Source: Achromobacter ruhlandii (lineage in GTDB: Bacteria; Pseudomonadota; Gammaproteobacteria; Burkholderiales; Burkholderiaceae_B). Taken from it: a DNA stretch of 64,000 nucleotides. Both the position numbers and the translations under genes were made by a program. Location of the stretch: contig NZ_CADIJL010000027.1 in NCBI RefSeq assembly GCF_902859695.1, forward strand, positions 1 through 64,000, read 5' to 3'. This document shows positions 7,589-15,693 of the stretch, in pieces (position 1 is the stretch's first letter; each line of letters opens with the position of its first letter). Under the pieces are notes generated by a model that was given only the letters and a program-made list of their open reading frames with translations, was not told the DNA's origin and made no database searches.

Positions 7589-9322
7589 TCAGGCGATGCG
7601 ATCGCCCGGCTTGATCTTGGCGGCGCGGCTGTCCACGCCGGGCAGCATGTGCGCGGGGTCGCGCGTCACCACCACGTCCAGCACGGTGGGGCGGTCCTTG
7701 CAGGCGTAGGCGGCGGCCAGCGCGGCGGGAATCTCGGCCGGGTCCTCCACCCGGATGCCGTTGCAGCCCAGCGCCCGCGCCACGTTGGCGTAGTTGGTCT
7801 CGGCCAGGTCGGACGACTGGTAGCTGCCGCTGCCGTACATCAGGTGCTGCAAGGCCTTGATATAGCCCGAGGCGGCATTGTTGACCACCACCAGGGTGAA
7901 GGCCAGGCCCATGCGCACGGCGGTTTCCAGTTCGCCCAGCGACATGTTGCAGCCGCCGTCGCCGGTCAGGCTCACCACCTGCCGTCCGGGCGCGGCGGCG
8001 GCCGCGCCGATGGCGCCGGGGATGCCGTAGCCGATCGACGCGAAGCCCCGGTCCGGCACGAAGCCGCGCCCGGCGCGCTTGGTGTCGAACAGCAGGCCGC
8101 CCCAGTGCGCGGCAAAGCCGCCGTCGGCCACCAGCACGCCGTCGGCGGGCAGGCTGGCGTTGATCTCGTGCATCAGGCGCGCCATGCCGATGGGCCGGTC
8201 GGCCGAGGTCAGCTTGGCGCGCACCGATTCGCGCCAGGTGTGCATCGCCTGGCCGACTTCGGCGGCGTAGCCTTGCCGGCGGGCGCCGCCGTTATCGGGC
8301 TGGGCGGCCAGGGCCTGGTCCAGTTCGGCCAGCGTGGCGCGGGCGTCGCCCCACAGCCGCAGCGCCGGCGTGGTGGTGCGGTCGAATTCCTCGGCCACGA
8401 TGTCCAGGTGGATGATGGGCGCGCCGGTGGCCAGCAGGTCATAGCGGCGCGTGGCCACTTCGCCCAGCTTGCAGCCCACCACGAACAGGCAGTCGGACTT
8501 GGCGATCAGGTCGTTGGCGATGCGGCTGTAGCGGCCGAACAGGCCCGCGTTCAGCGGATCGTCGCAGGCGATGGCGCCCTTGCCGCTCATGGTGTGGGCC
8601 ACCGGGATGTTGTAGCGCCGCGCGAAATCCTGCACCGCCTCGGCGGCGTCGCTGATGTGCACGCCGCCGCCGCACAGCATCAGCGGGCGGTCGGCGCCGG
8701 CCAGCATGGCGGCGGCCTGCGCCAGCGCGTCGGCATCCGGGCGGCAGCGCAGCGCGGGCGCGCGGCGGTAGGTCTCGCTGGCGTGGAAGGCGGCGGCGTC
8801 GAAGGCGTGGACTTCATGCGCGATGTCCTCGGGCACGTCCAGCACCACCGGGCCGGGCCGGCCGCTGGTGGCGACCGCGAAGGCGCGCCGCACCAGTTCG
8901 GGAATGCGCTCGATCTTCTCGACCCGCAGCACGTCCTTGACCACGGGGCGCAGCACTTCCAGCTGGCGTGCCTCCTGCGTCATGTTCTTCCACGAATGCA
9001 TGCGGTGCGAGTCGCCCACCAGCGCCACCATGGCGGTGCCGGCGTTGTAGGCCTCGGCCAGGCCGGTGACCAGGTTGGTGGCGCCGGGGCCGAGCGTGGC
9101 GTCGCACACGGCGGGGCGGCCGCTGACCTTGGTGTAGGCGTCGGCGGCGAACACCGCGCAGCGTTCGTCGTTGATCAGGTTGTGGTTCAGCTTCAGGCGC
9201 CGCACCGCGTCGTAGAACGGCAGCAGCTGGAAGCCGCCCATGCCGAACATCAGGCCGACGTCATGCGCCGCGAACATGCGGGCGATGGCTTCGCCGCCGG
9301 TGATTTCAAGGGTTTCCGACAT
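7589..9322 (-). CDS. Thiamine diphosphate-dependent enzyme, acetolactate synthase-like
   Basis: The 577-residue protein has the three-domain layout of the acetohydroxyacid synthase/decarboxylase family: an N-terminal pyrimidine-binding domain with the activating Glu53 (INDERCAVFAADAYTK), a central domain (about 190-330), and a C-terminal pyrophosphate-binding domain with the GDGG...NN metal motif (GDGGCNMSLGELETA then VVVNN, around residue 435). It is a stand-alone gene without an IlvN-like regulatory subunit and sits with catabolic genes, so it is probably a 2-oxoacid decarboxylase or carboligase rather than the biosynthetic acetolactate synthase. Its start overlaps the preceding gene by 17 nt. 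Confidence 0.82.
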   Translation of the reverse strand: MSETLEITGGEAIARMFAAHDVGLMFGMGGFQLLPFYDAVRRLKLNHNLINDERCAVFAADAYTKVSGRPAVCDATLGPGATNLVTGLAEAYNAGTAMVALVGDSHRMHSWKNMTQEARQLEVLRPVVKDVLRVEKIERIPELVRRAFAVATSGRPGPVVLDVPEDIAHEVHAFDAAAFHASETYRRAPALRCRPDADALAQAAAMLAGADRPLMLCGGGVHISDAAEAVQDFARRYNIPVAHTMSGKGAIACDDPLNAGLFGRYSRIANDLIAKSDCLFVVGCKLGEVATRRYDLLATGAPIIHLDIVAEEFDRTTTPALRLWGDARATLAELDQALAAQPDNGGARRQGYAAEVGQAMHTWRESVRAKLTSADRPIGMARLMHEINASLPADGVLVADGGFAAHWGGLLFDTKRAGRGFVPDRGFASIGYGIPGAIGAAAAAPGRQVVSLTGDGGCNMSLGELETAVRMGLAFTLVVVNNAASGYIKALQHLMYGSGSYQSSDLAETNYANVARALGCNGIRVEDPAEIPAALAAAYACKDRPTVLDVVVTRDPAHMLPGVDSRAAKIKPGDRIA

Positions 9323-10169
9323 GCGGGGAATGCTCCAGGTGGGTTGCGCGCCCGGCCAGCAGGGCGTCGATAAAGGATTTCAGGGGGGCGCCGATGCGGC
9401 AGCCGAGTTCGCGGGCGCGGGCGTTGGCGCACGACACCACGCCGTCCTCGTAGCAGGAGCGCGCGTCGCCGATGCGGGCGCTGTGGGCCGACACGGTCAG
9501 CGCCGCGATGCCGCGCTGCTGCAGCAGGGGCAGGCGGCCGATGCCGGCGCTGTCCTTGCCGATGCCGGCGTCGTTGAAGGTCACCAGCCAGGGGCGGGGG
9601 CGCACGCCGTCGGTGGCCAGGCCCGCCAGCCGTTCGCCGTGCGAGGCGGTGACGGCGATCAGGCCGTCGTCGGCCGGCTCCAGCAGCGAGACCGAGTCGG
9701 CGCCGATCACGCGCGGCGTGCCGTCGGCAGCCGTGGCCAGGACGGTGCGGGCCTCGTGGCGCGGCGCCGGCCAGGTCGGCGCCATGTCGGCATCGGCCAG
9801 CCGCCGCGCGGCCTGCGCCACGGCCATGCCGGGCCGGCAGCCGAGCGCATGGGCCAGGCCGTTGACGTGGCTGATGATGCCGTGGCGCGCCATGTCGGCG
9901 CCGTCGCCGATGCGGCAGCTGCGGTAGTCGGCGGTGGCGGCGGCCACGCCCCACTGCTGCAGTTCGTCCAGCCCGGCGATGCCGGCCTGTTGCCAGCCGA
10001 CGCCGGCGTCGTTCAGCACCACCGCGCGCACGCGGCCGCGGGCGGCGCAATAGGCGGCGTAGCTGCCACCATGGGAGCCGGCGATCACCACGCGGCCGGC
10101 GTCTTCGGCGCGCAGCTTGGTGATGCTGTCCATGACGCGGGCGGGTTCGGGGCTGTTTTGTTCTTCCAT
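9306..10169 (-). CDS. Uncharacterised protein with two homologous repeats
   Basis: I do not recognise a named function for this 287-residue protein. It has no signal peptide or membrane segment. It consists of two similar halves, about residues 27-125 and 170-270. Shared elements in order are (G/A)SHG, LNDAGVG / FNDAGIG, AGI-x-x-L, a RIGD motif, G(I/V)(I/V)S, and LGCR(P/I)G. Conserved His, Asp and Cys residues in both halves could suit a metal site or enzyme, but that is inference. It is the first gene of the operon with the TPP enzyme, Bug receptor and SDR and overlaps the TPP gene by 17 nt, which points to the same pathway. I chose the ATG at 10169; the upstream extension of the frame crosses the promoter and operators. 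The start codon itself lies inside a palindrome. Confidence 0.72.
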   Translation of the reverse strand: MEEQNSPEPARVMDSITKLRAEDAGRVVIAGSHGGSYAAYCAARGRVRAVVLNDAGVGWQQAGIAGLDELQQWGVAAATADYRSCRIGDGADMARHGIISHVNGLAHALGCRPGMAVAQAARRLADADMAPTWPAPRHEARTVLATAADGTPRVIGADSVSLLEPADDGLIAVTASHGERLAGLATDGVRPRPWLVTFNDAGIGKDSAGIGRLPLLQQRGIAALTVSAHSARIGDARSCYEDGVVSCANARARELGCRIGAPLKSFIDALLAGRATHLEHSPHVGNP

Positions 10170-10177
10170 ATTATGGA
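10165..10177. promoter_or_regulatory. Palindromic operator candidate 1 of the catabolic operon
   Basis: TCCATATTATGGA is a 5-bp perfect inverted repeat (TCCAT/ATGGA) around a 3-nt centre. It overlaps the start codon of the duplicated-domain gene. A near-identical copy lies 137 nt upstream at 10302. The neighbouring IclR-type regulator is the obvious candidate binder, but this is inference. Confidence 0.5.
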
Positions 10178-10264
10178 TGTTTGTCTTGATTCCCGATGGC
10201 GCGACGGGAGGCGGCCGGGAACTCGATCTGTCTCTGCTTAAATTGGAATTATGGTGTGAGGCTG

Positions 10265-10294
10265 ATTCTAAGAGGCCATGGGCGGCGCCAACAA
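10265..10294 (-). promoter_or_regulatory. Sigma-70-like promoter of the catabolic operon
   Basis: Reading leftward, TTGTTG (10294-10289) and TAGAAT (10270-10265) are separated by 18 nt, a fair sigma-70 match in an AT-enriched patch. The palindrome at 10302-10314 lies just upstream of the -35, and a partial copy (ATTATGG, 10248-10254) just downstream of the -10. This suits regulation of the operon that starts at 10169. Confidence 0.45.
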
Positions 10295-10301
10295 TCATGT
10301 A

Positions 10302-10314
10302 TCCATATTGTGGA
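10302..10314. promoter_or_regulatory. Palindromic operator candidate 2 of the catabolic operon
   Basis: TCCATATTGTGGA matches the first palindrome (10165-10177) at 12 of 13 positions. It lies immediately upstream of the predicted -35 box, so the pair brackets the promoter. Two spaced copies could allow looping or a repressor/activator switch. Confidence 0.5.
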
Positions 10315-10516
10315 AACTATTTGAAAATGAGGGGGTGGCATCCATCGGGGAGGCAGGCGGGCCGACGCGGGGCAACGGTGCGTGGCATGGCCGCGGCTCG
10401 CGGGCGCGGCGCGATCCATGCGAAGGAGGGAGGGGGAAGGGCGCGAAGCCCGGGGAGGCGGGCGCGTTGGCCCGTTCGGGGAGGACGGCGCCAAGCGCCG
10501 GAGGGAAACAACAGGC

Positions 10517-10536
10517 GGGCGGCAGCCTGGCCGCCC
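10517..10536 (-). terminator. Hairpin downstream of the efflux operon
   Basis: On the leftward strand a 7-bp GC stem (GGGCGGC/GCCGCCC) with a 6-nt loop lies 19 nt after the stop of the outer-membrane factor gene and is followed by a T-enriched stretch (GTTGTTTCC). It is a plausible intrinsic terminator with a weak T-tract. Confidence 0.45.
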
Positions 10537-10554
10537 GGGTATCGCCTGCCGCGT

Positions 10555-11976
10555 CTACTTTTCCCAGCCGCCGCCCAGCGCCAGGAACACGGCGATCTGG
10601 TCGTTGCTGAGTTCGGCCTGGCCGGCGGCCAGCGCGCTTTCATTGCTGGCCAGCGTGCGTTCGGCGTCGAGCACCGTCAGGTAGTCGGTCTTGCCGTACT
10701 GGAACAACTGGCGCGCCTGCGACGCGGCCTGCGCCGCCTGGTCGCGCGCCGCTTGCAGCGCCGCCTGGCGATCGAGCTGGCGCGCGTACACCACCAGCGC
10801 GCTCTCGGTTTCGCGCAGCGCATTCAGCACCGAGGCGTCAAAGCGCGCCACGGCGGCCTTGGTGTTGGCCTCGGCCTCGGCGATGCGCGCCTGCACCGCG
10901 CCCGTGTTCGGCAGCGTCCACGAGATCAGCGGACCGACGCTCCAGCTGAAGGTGCCGCGATCGCCGAACATGGCGGCCGGCCCGCCCGAGGCGCCGGACA
11001 GGCCCAGCGTGATCTTCGGGTACAGGTCGGCGGTGGCCACGCCGATGCGCGCGGTGGCGGCGGCCAGCGCGCGTTCGGCCTGTCGGATGTCGGGACGGCG
11101 GCGCAGCAGCGCGGCGCCATCGCCCACCGGAATCGTCTGGCTCAGTTGCGGCGCGGCGGCGCATTGCAGCAGCGTGGTCGGAATCTCGGCCGGGGTCTGG
11201 CCGGTCAGCGCCGCCAGCCGGTACAGCGCGGTGCGTTGCTGCGCCTGAAACGGCGGCAGGCCGGCGCGCAATTGTTCCAACTGGCTGCGCGCGCGGGTCA
11301 CGTCCAGCGCGGTGCCGCGGCCGGCGCGTTGCAGGCGGCTGACGGCGTCCAGCGATTCCTGCTGCACTTTCACCGAATGCTCGGCCGAGGCCAGTTGCAT
11401 GCCGGCCGAACACAGGTTGGCGTAGGCGCGGGCGGTTTCGGCCGCCACGGTGACGCGGGTGGCGTCATAGGCGGCCTGGGCCGCCTGCGCATCGGCGCCG
11501 GCCGCTTCCACGGCGCGCCGGATCTGGCCGAACAGGTCCACCTGGTACGACATGCTGGCGCCGGCCGAGTACGACCAGCGGTTGGGCGGATCGATGCCGG
11601 GCGCCAGTTCCTGGATGCCGGAGACGTGGCCGAAGGTGGGCGAGGCGTTCACGCCCAGGCTGGGCTGCTGCTGCGCCTCGGTCTCGCGCACGGCGGCCTG
11701 GGCGCGTTCGAGGTTGGCGCTGGCCACGCGCAGGTCGGTGTTGGCGGCCAGGGCCTTTTCCACCAGGCCGTCCAGCACCGGATCGTTGTACAGCCGCCAC
11801 CAGTGGCCGGGCACCTGGTCGCGCTGGAACACGCCTTCCCGCGCCTCGGCGAATGGCGCCTGCGCGCCTGGCCGGGCGGCGGCCGCGTCGGCGGGCACCT
11901 GGTAGTCAGGGCCCACGGCGGCGCAGCCGGCCAGCGCGGCGGACAGCATCAGCGGCAGGAGGAATCTGGTGTTCAT
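10555..11976 (-). CDS. Efflux outer-membrane lipoprotein, NodT/OprM family
   Basis: The 473-residue protein is a TolC-like outer-membrane channel of the NodT family. The signal peptide ends in a lipobox LAGC with the lipidated Cys18, followed by AAVGPDY, a family hallmark. The pattern of two OEP repeats is clear: WWRLYNDPVLDGLVEKALA near residue 59, and QRAGRGTALDVTRARSQLEQ and YGKTDYLTVLDAERTLASNE in the second halves of the two repeats. It closes an operon with a HlyD adaptor and a FUSC pump and supplies the outer-membrane exit duct for that pump. The gap to the upstream adaptor gene is 55 nt. Confidence 0.9.
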   Translation of the reverse strand: MNTRFLLPLMLSAALAGCAAVGPDYQVPADAAAARPGAQAPFAEAREGVFQRDQVPGHWWRLYNDPVLDGLVEKALAANTDLRVASANLERAQAAVRETEAQQQPSLGVNASPTFGHVSGIQELAPGIDPPNRWSYSAGASMSYQVDLFGQIRRAVEAAGADAQAAQAAYDATRVTVAAETARAYANLCSAGMQLASAEHSVKVQQESLDAVSRLQRAGRGTALDVTRARSQLEQLRAGLPPFQAQQRTALYRLAALTGQTPAEIPTTLLQCAAAPQLSQTIPVGDGAALLRRRPDIRQAERALAAATARIGVATADLYPKITLGLSGASGGPAAMFGDRGTFSWSVGPLISWTLPNTGAVQARIAEAEANTKAAVARFDASVLNALRETESALVVYARQLDRQAALQAARDQAAQAASQARQLFQYGKTDYLTVLDAERTLASNESALAAGQAELSNDQIAVFLALGGGWEK

Positions 11977-12031
11977 GGCGGTTACGGCTTGGCGTTGTCT
12001 AAGTGGTTGACGGGTGGGTGAAAACGCACGC

Positions 12032-12952
12032 TCAAGAGGGTTGGCGCGCGTCGGTCCGCGTCTGCGCGGGCGCGGCGGCGGCGCCGACCGCCACGGTGGC
12101 GGTCTGGCCGGCCACCAGGCGCACGCCGGCGGGGACTTCGTCGATCTTCACGCGCACCGGGATGCGTTGCGCCAGGCGCACCCAGTTGAAGGTCGGGTTG
12201 ACGTTGGGCAGCAGGTTGGCGCCGGTGCTGCGGTCGCGGTCGGCAATGCCCAGCGCGATGCTCTCGACGTGGCCGCGGATCTGGCGGTTGTCGCCCATCA
12301 GCGTGACGGTGACGGGGTCGCCTTCGTGGATGCCGGGCAGCTTGGTTTCCTCGAAATAGCCTTCGACGTAGAACGAGCTGGCGTCGACCAGCGCCATCAC
12401 GCCGCGCCCGGCGCTGGCGTACGAGCCGGCGCGCAGGTCGAGGTTGGTGACGCGGCCGTCGGTCACGGCCAGCACGCGGCTGCGCTCCAGGTTCAGGCGC
12501 GCGGTGTTCAACTGCACCTCGGCCTGGGCCAGCGCGGCCTCGGTCTGCTGCAGCTTGGTCTGGCTCTGTTCCAGCGCCTCGGCGGCCACCAACTGGCCCA
12601 GCGAGCGGTTGCGCTTGGCGTCGCGCAGCGCCTGTTCGCGCGCCACCTGTTGCGAACGCACGGACGCTTCGGCCTGGTCGTAGGCCAGCTGGAAGCGCGC
12701 GCGGTCGATCTCGAACAGCACGTCGCCGGCCTTGACGTCCTGGTTGTCGTGCACCGGCACGGCGGTCACCAGGCCGGACACGTCCGGCGCCACCTGCACC
12801 ACGTAGGCCTTGACGCGGCCATCGCGGGTCCAGGGCTCGACTTCATAGTGCACCCACAGCTGCCAGCCGGCGTAGACGGCGGCCGCGACCACGGCGGCGG
12901 TCACCGCGAATTTGCCGATGGCGGCGGGGCGCAGGGCATTGGGGAGTTTCAT
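12032..12952 (-). CDS. HlyD family periplasmic adaptor (AaeA/EmrA-like)
   Basis: The 306-residue protein has one N-terminal membrane anchor (about residues 14-34) and the biotinyl-lipoyl plus coiled-coil plus beta-barrel organisation of membrane fusion proteins. WTRDGRVKAYVVQVAPDVSG is typical of the AaeA branch, as are the hairpin (residues about 90-150) and the lipoyl half RVLAVTDGRVTNLDLRAGSY. I chose the ATG at 12952 (MKLPNALRPA), which lies 2 nt after the DUF1656 stop; the frame extends upstream but only through overlapping genes. It should bridge the FUSC inner-membrane pump to the NodT channel, exporting aromatic acids or related compounds. Confidence 0.88.
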   Translation of the reverse strand: MKLPNALRPAAIGKFAVTAAVVAAAVYAGWQLWVHYEVEPWTRDGRVKAYVVQVAPDVSGLVTAVPVHDNQDVKAGDVLFEIDRARFQLAYDQAEASVRSQQVAREQALRDAKRNRSLGQLVAAEALEQSQTKLQQTEAALAQAEVQLNTARLNLERSRVLAVTDGRVTNLDLRAGSYASAGRGVMALVDASSFYVEGYFEETKLPGIHEGDPVTVTLMGDNRQIRGHVESIALGIADRDRSTGANLLPNVNPTFNWVRLAQRIPVRVKIDEVPAGVRLVAGQTATVAVGAAAAPAQTRTDARQPS

Positions 12953-12954
12953 AC

Positions 12955-13167
12955 CTATCTCTGCAGAAAATAAGGGGAAATCAGGGAGACGCCATACAGC
13001 AGCACGATGAACAGCGCCAGGTCGAACAGCGCCGGGTGCCACACCAGGCGATACAGCCCGGCGCGCGCCAGCACGCGGCGCACGGCCCAGGCCACGCCCA
13101 GGGTGACCACGCCCAGCACCAGCAGCCAGGGGAAGTAGATACCGTAGAGATTGAATTCGCCGATCAT
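12955..13167 (-). CDS. DUF1656 small membrane protein (AaeX-like)
   Basis: This 70-residue protein starts MIGEFNLYGIYFPWLLVLG and has two hydrophobic segments (about 9-29 and 45-64). It matches the DUF1656/AaeX family, which is almost always encoded between a FUSC-type pump and its HlyD adaptor. It overlaps the upstream FUSC gene by 4 nt (ATGA) and ends 2 nt before the adaptor start, so translation is coupled. Its exact role in the pump is unknown for the family as a whole. Confidence 0.85.
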   Translation of the reverse strand: MIGEFNLYGIYFPWLLVLGVVTLGVAWAVRRVLARAGLYRLVWHPALFDLALFIVLLYGVSLISPYFLQR

Positions 13168-15215
13168 GGTGTTTCCAGCGTGGGATGGGCGGGTTGGTAA
13201 TCGGCCGCGTCGGGGAAGAAGGCGCGGCGCAGGCCCACCAGGGCCACCACGGCGCGGTCGCGCGCGGCGACGGTGCCGGGCGTGGCGCTGACGCTGGCCA
13301 GGGCCCGATCGATCTGCGCCAGCATTTCCGGCGCCTTGTCGCCGCCGCGCCAGGCCGAGCGTTGGCGGAAGAAGCGCGCCAGGCTGTCGAGCACCGGCGC
13401 GATGGTGGCGTCGGCCATGGGCAGGTGGCGGCGGGCGCGTTGCAGTTCGGTAATGTCGCGGCCCACGCGCAGGTCCTTGAGCGCGTCGGCGGCGACCAGG
13501 TCGTCGGGCCGCTTGGCCATGGCCAGGCGTGGCTGCAGCAGGCCGATGCGGTCGAGCATGCGGGCGGCATAGGTGTGGCGGGCCGGGGCGCGCGGCGAGC
13601 TGGCCAGCGTGGCCAGTTCGTTCCAGTTGGCGGCCTGGATGCGGCGCGCGCTCCAGTCGGCGCTGACGGTGCGGAAGATGGCGGCGATGATGGCGGCGGT
13701 GGCCACGCCCATGCACTGCGCCACCTGCGTGTCGATGAACGACACCAGGTCGGCGGTGTGGGTGTCCTGCAGCGCCATGGTGCCCAGGAAGCCGAACAGC
13801 ACCGCCATGGCCTTGCCGGTGGAGGCCGGCCGCGCGATGAAGATGCCCAGCACGAAGGCGGTGGGCAGCATCGCCAGCGCCAGCATCTCGAACGAATGGA
13901 TGGCCGGCATGATGCCCAGTAGGTACAGCGCCGACAGCGGGATCGAATACACCGTGTAGGTCAGGAACTGCATGATGCCCGGCACCGGGTTGTCCTGCGA
14001 GGCGAAGAAGCAGCTGAAGATGGCGGCCATCAGGGCGGCGGTGGCGCCGTTGCTCCAGGCCGTGCCGATCCAGAACAGGCAGACGACCGAGATGGCGACG
14101 CCGGCGGCGGCCGCCGACAGCAGCGCCATGCCGCGGTCGCGGTGCAGGGCGCGGCTGGGCGCGGTGCGGACGGGGGCGCGCGTGCCGCGCAGCGGCGCCC
14201 CGGCCAGGCCGGCGCGGATCTCGCGGCGCAGCGCCAGGCATTCGTCGTAGGTGTCGATCAGCTCGCGCAGCCGCGTCATCAGGCTGGCCAGCAGCGCGTC
14301 GCGCCAGCCGGAATGGCTGTCGATGGCGGGCGTCAGGCGCGAGACGGCGGCGCGCAACTGCACGGCCGTTTCGTGGGTGGCCTTGGCGCCGGCGTTGATC
14401 CATTCGGAGATGTCGGCCAGCACTTGCGAGACCGGCTCCGGCAGCGTCTGGCCATTGGCCTGCAGGGCGCGCATGCGGTCTTCGACCGCGGACACGGCGG
14501 GCGTGAGCGCGGCGATCTGGTCCTGCATGGCGCGCACCGCGCCGGCGGTCCAGCGCAGGTTGCCGGTGTCGAACGGCACGTGGGTCGAGAGCAGGCGCAA
14601 CTGGGTGATGTCGTTGGCCAGCTCGCGGCGGTCGCGGTCCTTTTGTTCAGTGGTCTTGCCGCTCAGGGTGTCGTGGATCCAGAGCTTGGCGTCGCGCACC
14701 GCCTTGTCCAGCTGCAAGGTCAGGGCGGGCGCCAGGCCGCGCGGCAGGACGATGCTGTGGACCAGCGTGGCGCAGACGATGCCCAGGCTGATTTCCTCGA
14801 CCCGCGCCAGCGCGGTGTCGAACACCTGCGACGGATCGGTGACGCTGGGAAAGCCGATCATGGCGGCGGTGTAGCCGGCCAGCATGAAGAGATACGAGCG
14901 CGGCGTGCGGTCCAGCACCGACAGGTACAGGCAGAAGCCGACCCAGGCCACCATGGCGGCGGTCATGACGACGGGCGAATTGGACAGGCGCGGCACCATG
15001 TAGACGGTCATGGCCGAGCCGCAGAAGGTGCCGACCAGACGGTACAGCGCCTTCGAGCGCACCGCGCCCGACCAGGGCTGGGCCACGATGTAGGCGGTGG
15101 TCATGGCCCAGAACGGGCGCGGCAGGCCGATGCTGTACGAAAGATAGAGCGCCATGATGGCGCTCAGGTAGCTCTTGAGGGAGAAGATCGTCTCGCGGAC
15201 GTTGGGCAGTTTCAT
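13164..15215 (-). CDS. FUSC family inner-membrane efflux pump (AaeB-like)
   Basis: The 683-residue protein has the duplicated layout of FUSC/AaeB transporters: an N-terminal block of membrane segments (about 13-170, with PRPFWAMTTAYIVAQPWSGA), a soluble helical region (about 180-350), and a second membrane block (about 365-520), followed by a cytoplasmic tail. E. coli AaeB exports p-hydroxybenzoate and related aromatic acids with AaeA. The operon order regulator, FUSC, DUF1656, HlyD, outer-membrane factor makes a self-sufficient exporter. It overlaps marR upstream and DUF1656 downstream by 4 nt each. Confidence 0.88.
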   Translation of the reverse strand: MKLPNVRETIFSLKSYLSAIMALYLSYSIGLPRPFWAMTTAYIVAQPWSGAVRSKALYRLVGTFCGSAMTVYMVPRLSNSPVVMTAAMVAWVGFCLYLSVLDRTPRSYLFMLAGYTAAMIGFPSVTDPSQVFDTALARVEEISLGIVCATLVHSIVLPRGLAPALTLQLDKAVRDAKLWIHDTLSGKTTEQKDRDRRELANDITQLRLLSTHVPFDTGNLRWTAGAVRAMQDQIAALTPAVSAVEDRMRALQANGQTLPEPVSQVLADISEWINAGAKATHETAVQLRAAVSRLTPAIDSHSGWRDALLASLMTRLRELIDTYDECLALRREIRAGLAGAPLRGTRAPVRTAPSRALHRDRGMALLSAAAAGVAISVVCLFWIGTAWSNGATAALMAAIFSCFFASQDNPVPGIMQFLTYTVYSIPLSALYLLGIMPAIHSFEMLALAMLPTAFVLGIFIARPASTGKAMAVLFGFLGTMALQDTHTADLVSFIDTQVAQCMGVATAAIIAAIFRTVSADWSARRIQAANWNELATLASSPRAPARHTYAARMLDRIGLLQPRLAMAKRPDDLVAADALKDLRVGRDITELQRARRHLPMADATIAPVLDSLARFFRQRSAWRGGDKAPEMLAQIDRALASVSATPGTVAARDRAVVALVGLRRAFFPDAADYQPAHPTLETP

Positions 15216-15685
15216 GGCCGCGGGTCCTCCTGGGCCCCGGCGGCGCTGCGGCCCAGCGCGGCCTTGAGTGCGTCGAACACCCGCAGGCAGGCTTGCAGGT
15301 CGGCTTCGCTGACGCCGTCGAACAGGCGCCGGCGCAGTTCCACCAGCACGTCCTCGACCTGCTTGCGCAGGGCGTGGCCGGCGTCGGTCAGGTGCAGGGT
15401 CTTGGCGCGGCGGTCATGCGGGTCTTCGCGGCGTTCCATCAGGCCGGCGGCGACCAGTTGGTCAAGCACGCGCACCAGCGACGGGCCCTCGACCCCCAGC
15501 GCCTCGGCCAGCGCGCCCTGGCGCACGCCGTCGCCCAGCCGGCCGGCCAGGATCACGGGCCAGGCGGTGGCTTGCGACAGGCCGTAGTCGGCCAGGGCCT
15601 TGTCGGCGGCGCCGCGGTAGGCGCGCGACAGCACCATCAGGTTGGCAGTGGTGGCCATGAGTTGGGAGTCGGTGGGGGTGTCCAT
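15212..15685 (-). CDS. MarR family transcriptional regulator
   Basis: The 157-residue protein has the MarR winged helix (residues about 55-105: GALAEALGVEGPSLVRVLDQ, then LMERREDPHDRRAKTLHLTD with the basic wing) between N- and C-terminal dimerisation helices. MarR proteins release DNA on binding phenolic ligands, which suits the AaeB-like pump gene it overlaps by 4 nt. The start at 15685 lies 8 nt downstream of a TACAAT -10 box, with no ribosome-binding site in between, so the transcript may be leaderless. Autoregulation through the direct repeats in its promoter is likely. Confidence 0.88.
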   Translation of the reverse strand: MDTPTDSQLMATTANLMVLSRAYRGAADKALADYGLSQATAWPVILAGRLGDGVRQGALAEALGVEGPSLVRVLDQLVAAGLMERREDPHDRRAKTLHLTDAGHALRKQVEDVLVELRRRLFDGVSEADLQACLRVFDALKAALGRSAAGAQEDPRP

Positions 15686-15693
15686 GGAAATCG

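Larger units (their letters stand above)
10170..10554. other. Intergenic region between the catabolic operon and the efflux operon
   Basis: This 385-nt stretch holds the promoter and operators of the leftward catabolic operon (10165-10314) and, at its right end, a hairpin that probably ends the efflux operon (10517-10536). Between 10321 and 10516 it is GC-rich, and I see neither a supported coding sequence nor a recognisable RNA there. Confidence 0.6.

Noticed and set aside
6497-9373. A rightward open frame of 958 codons over the Bug and TPP genes
   Set aside because: Pure antisense shadow: low-complexity composition, no family motifs, and full overlap with two clearly recognised genes.
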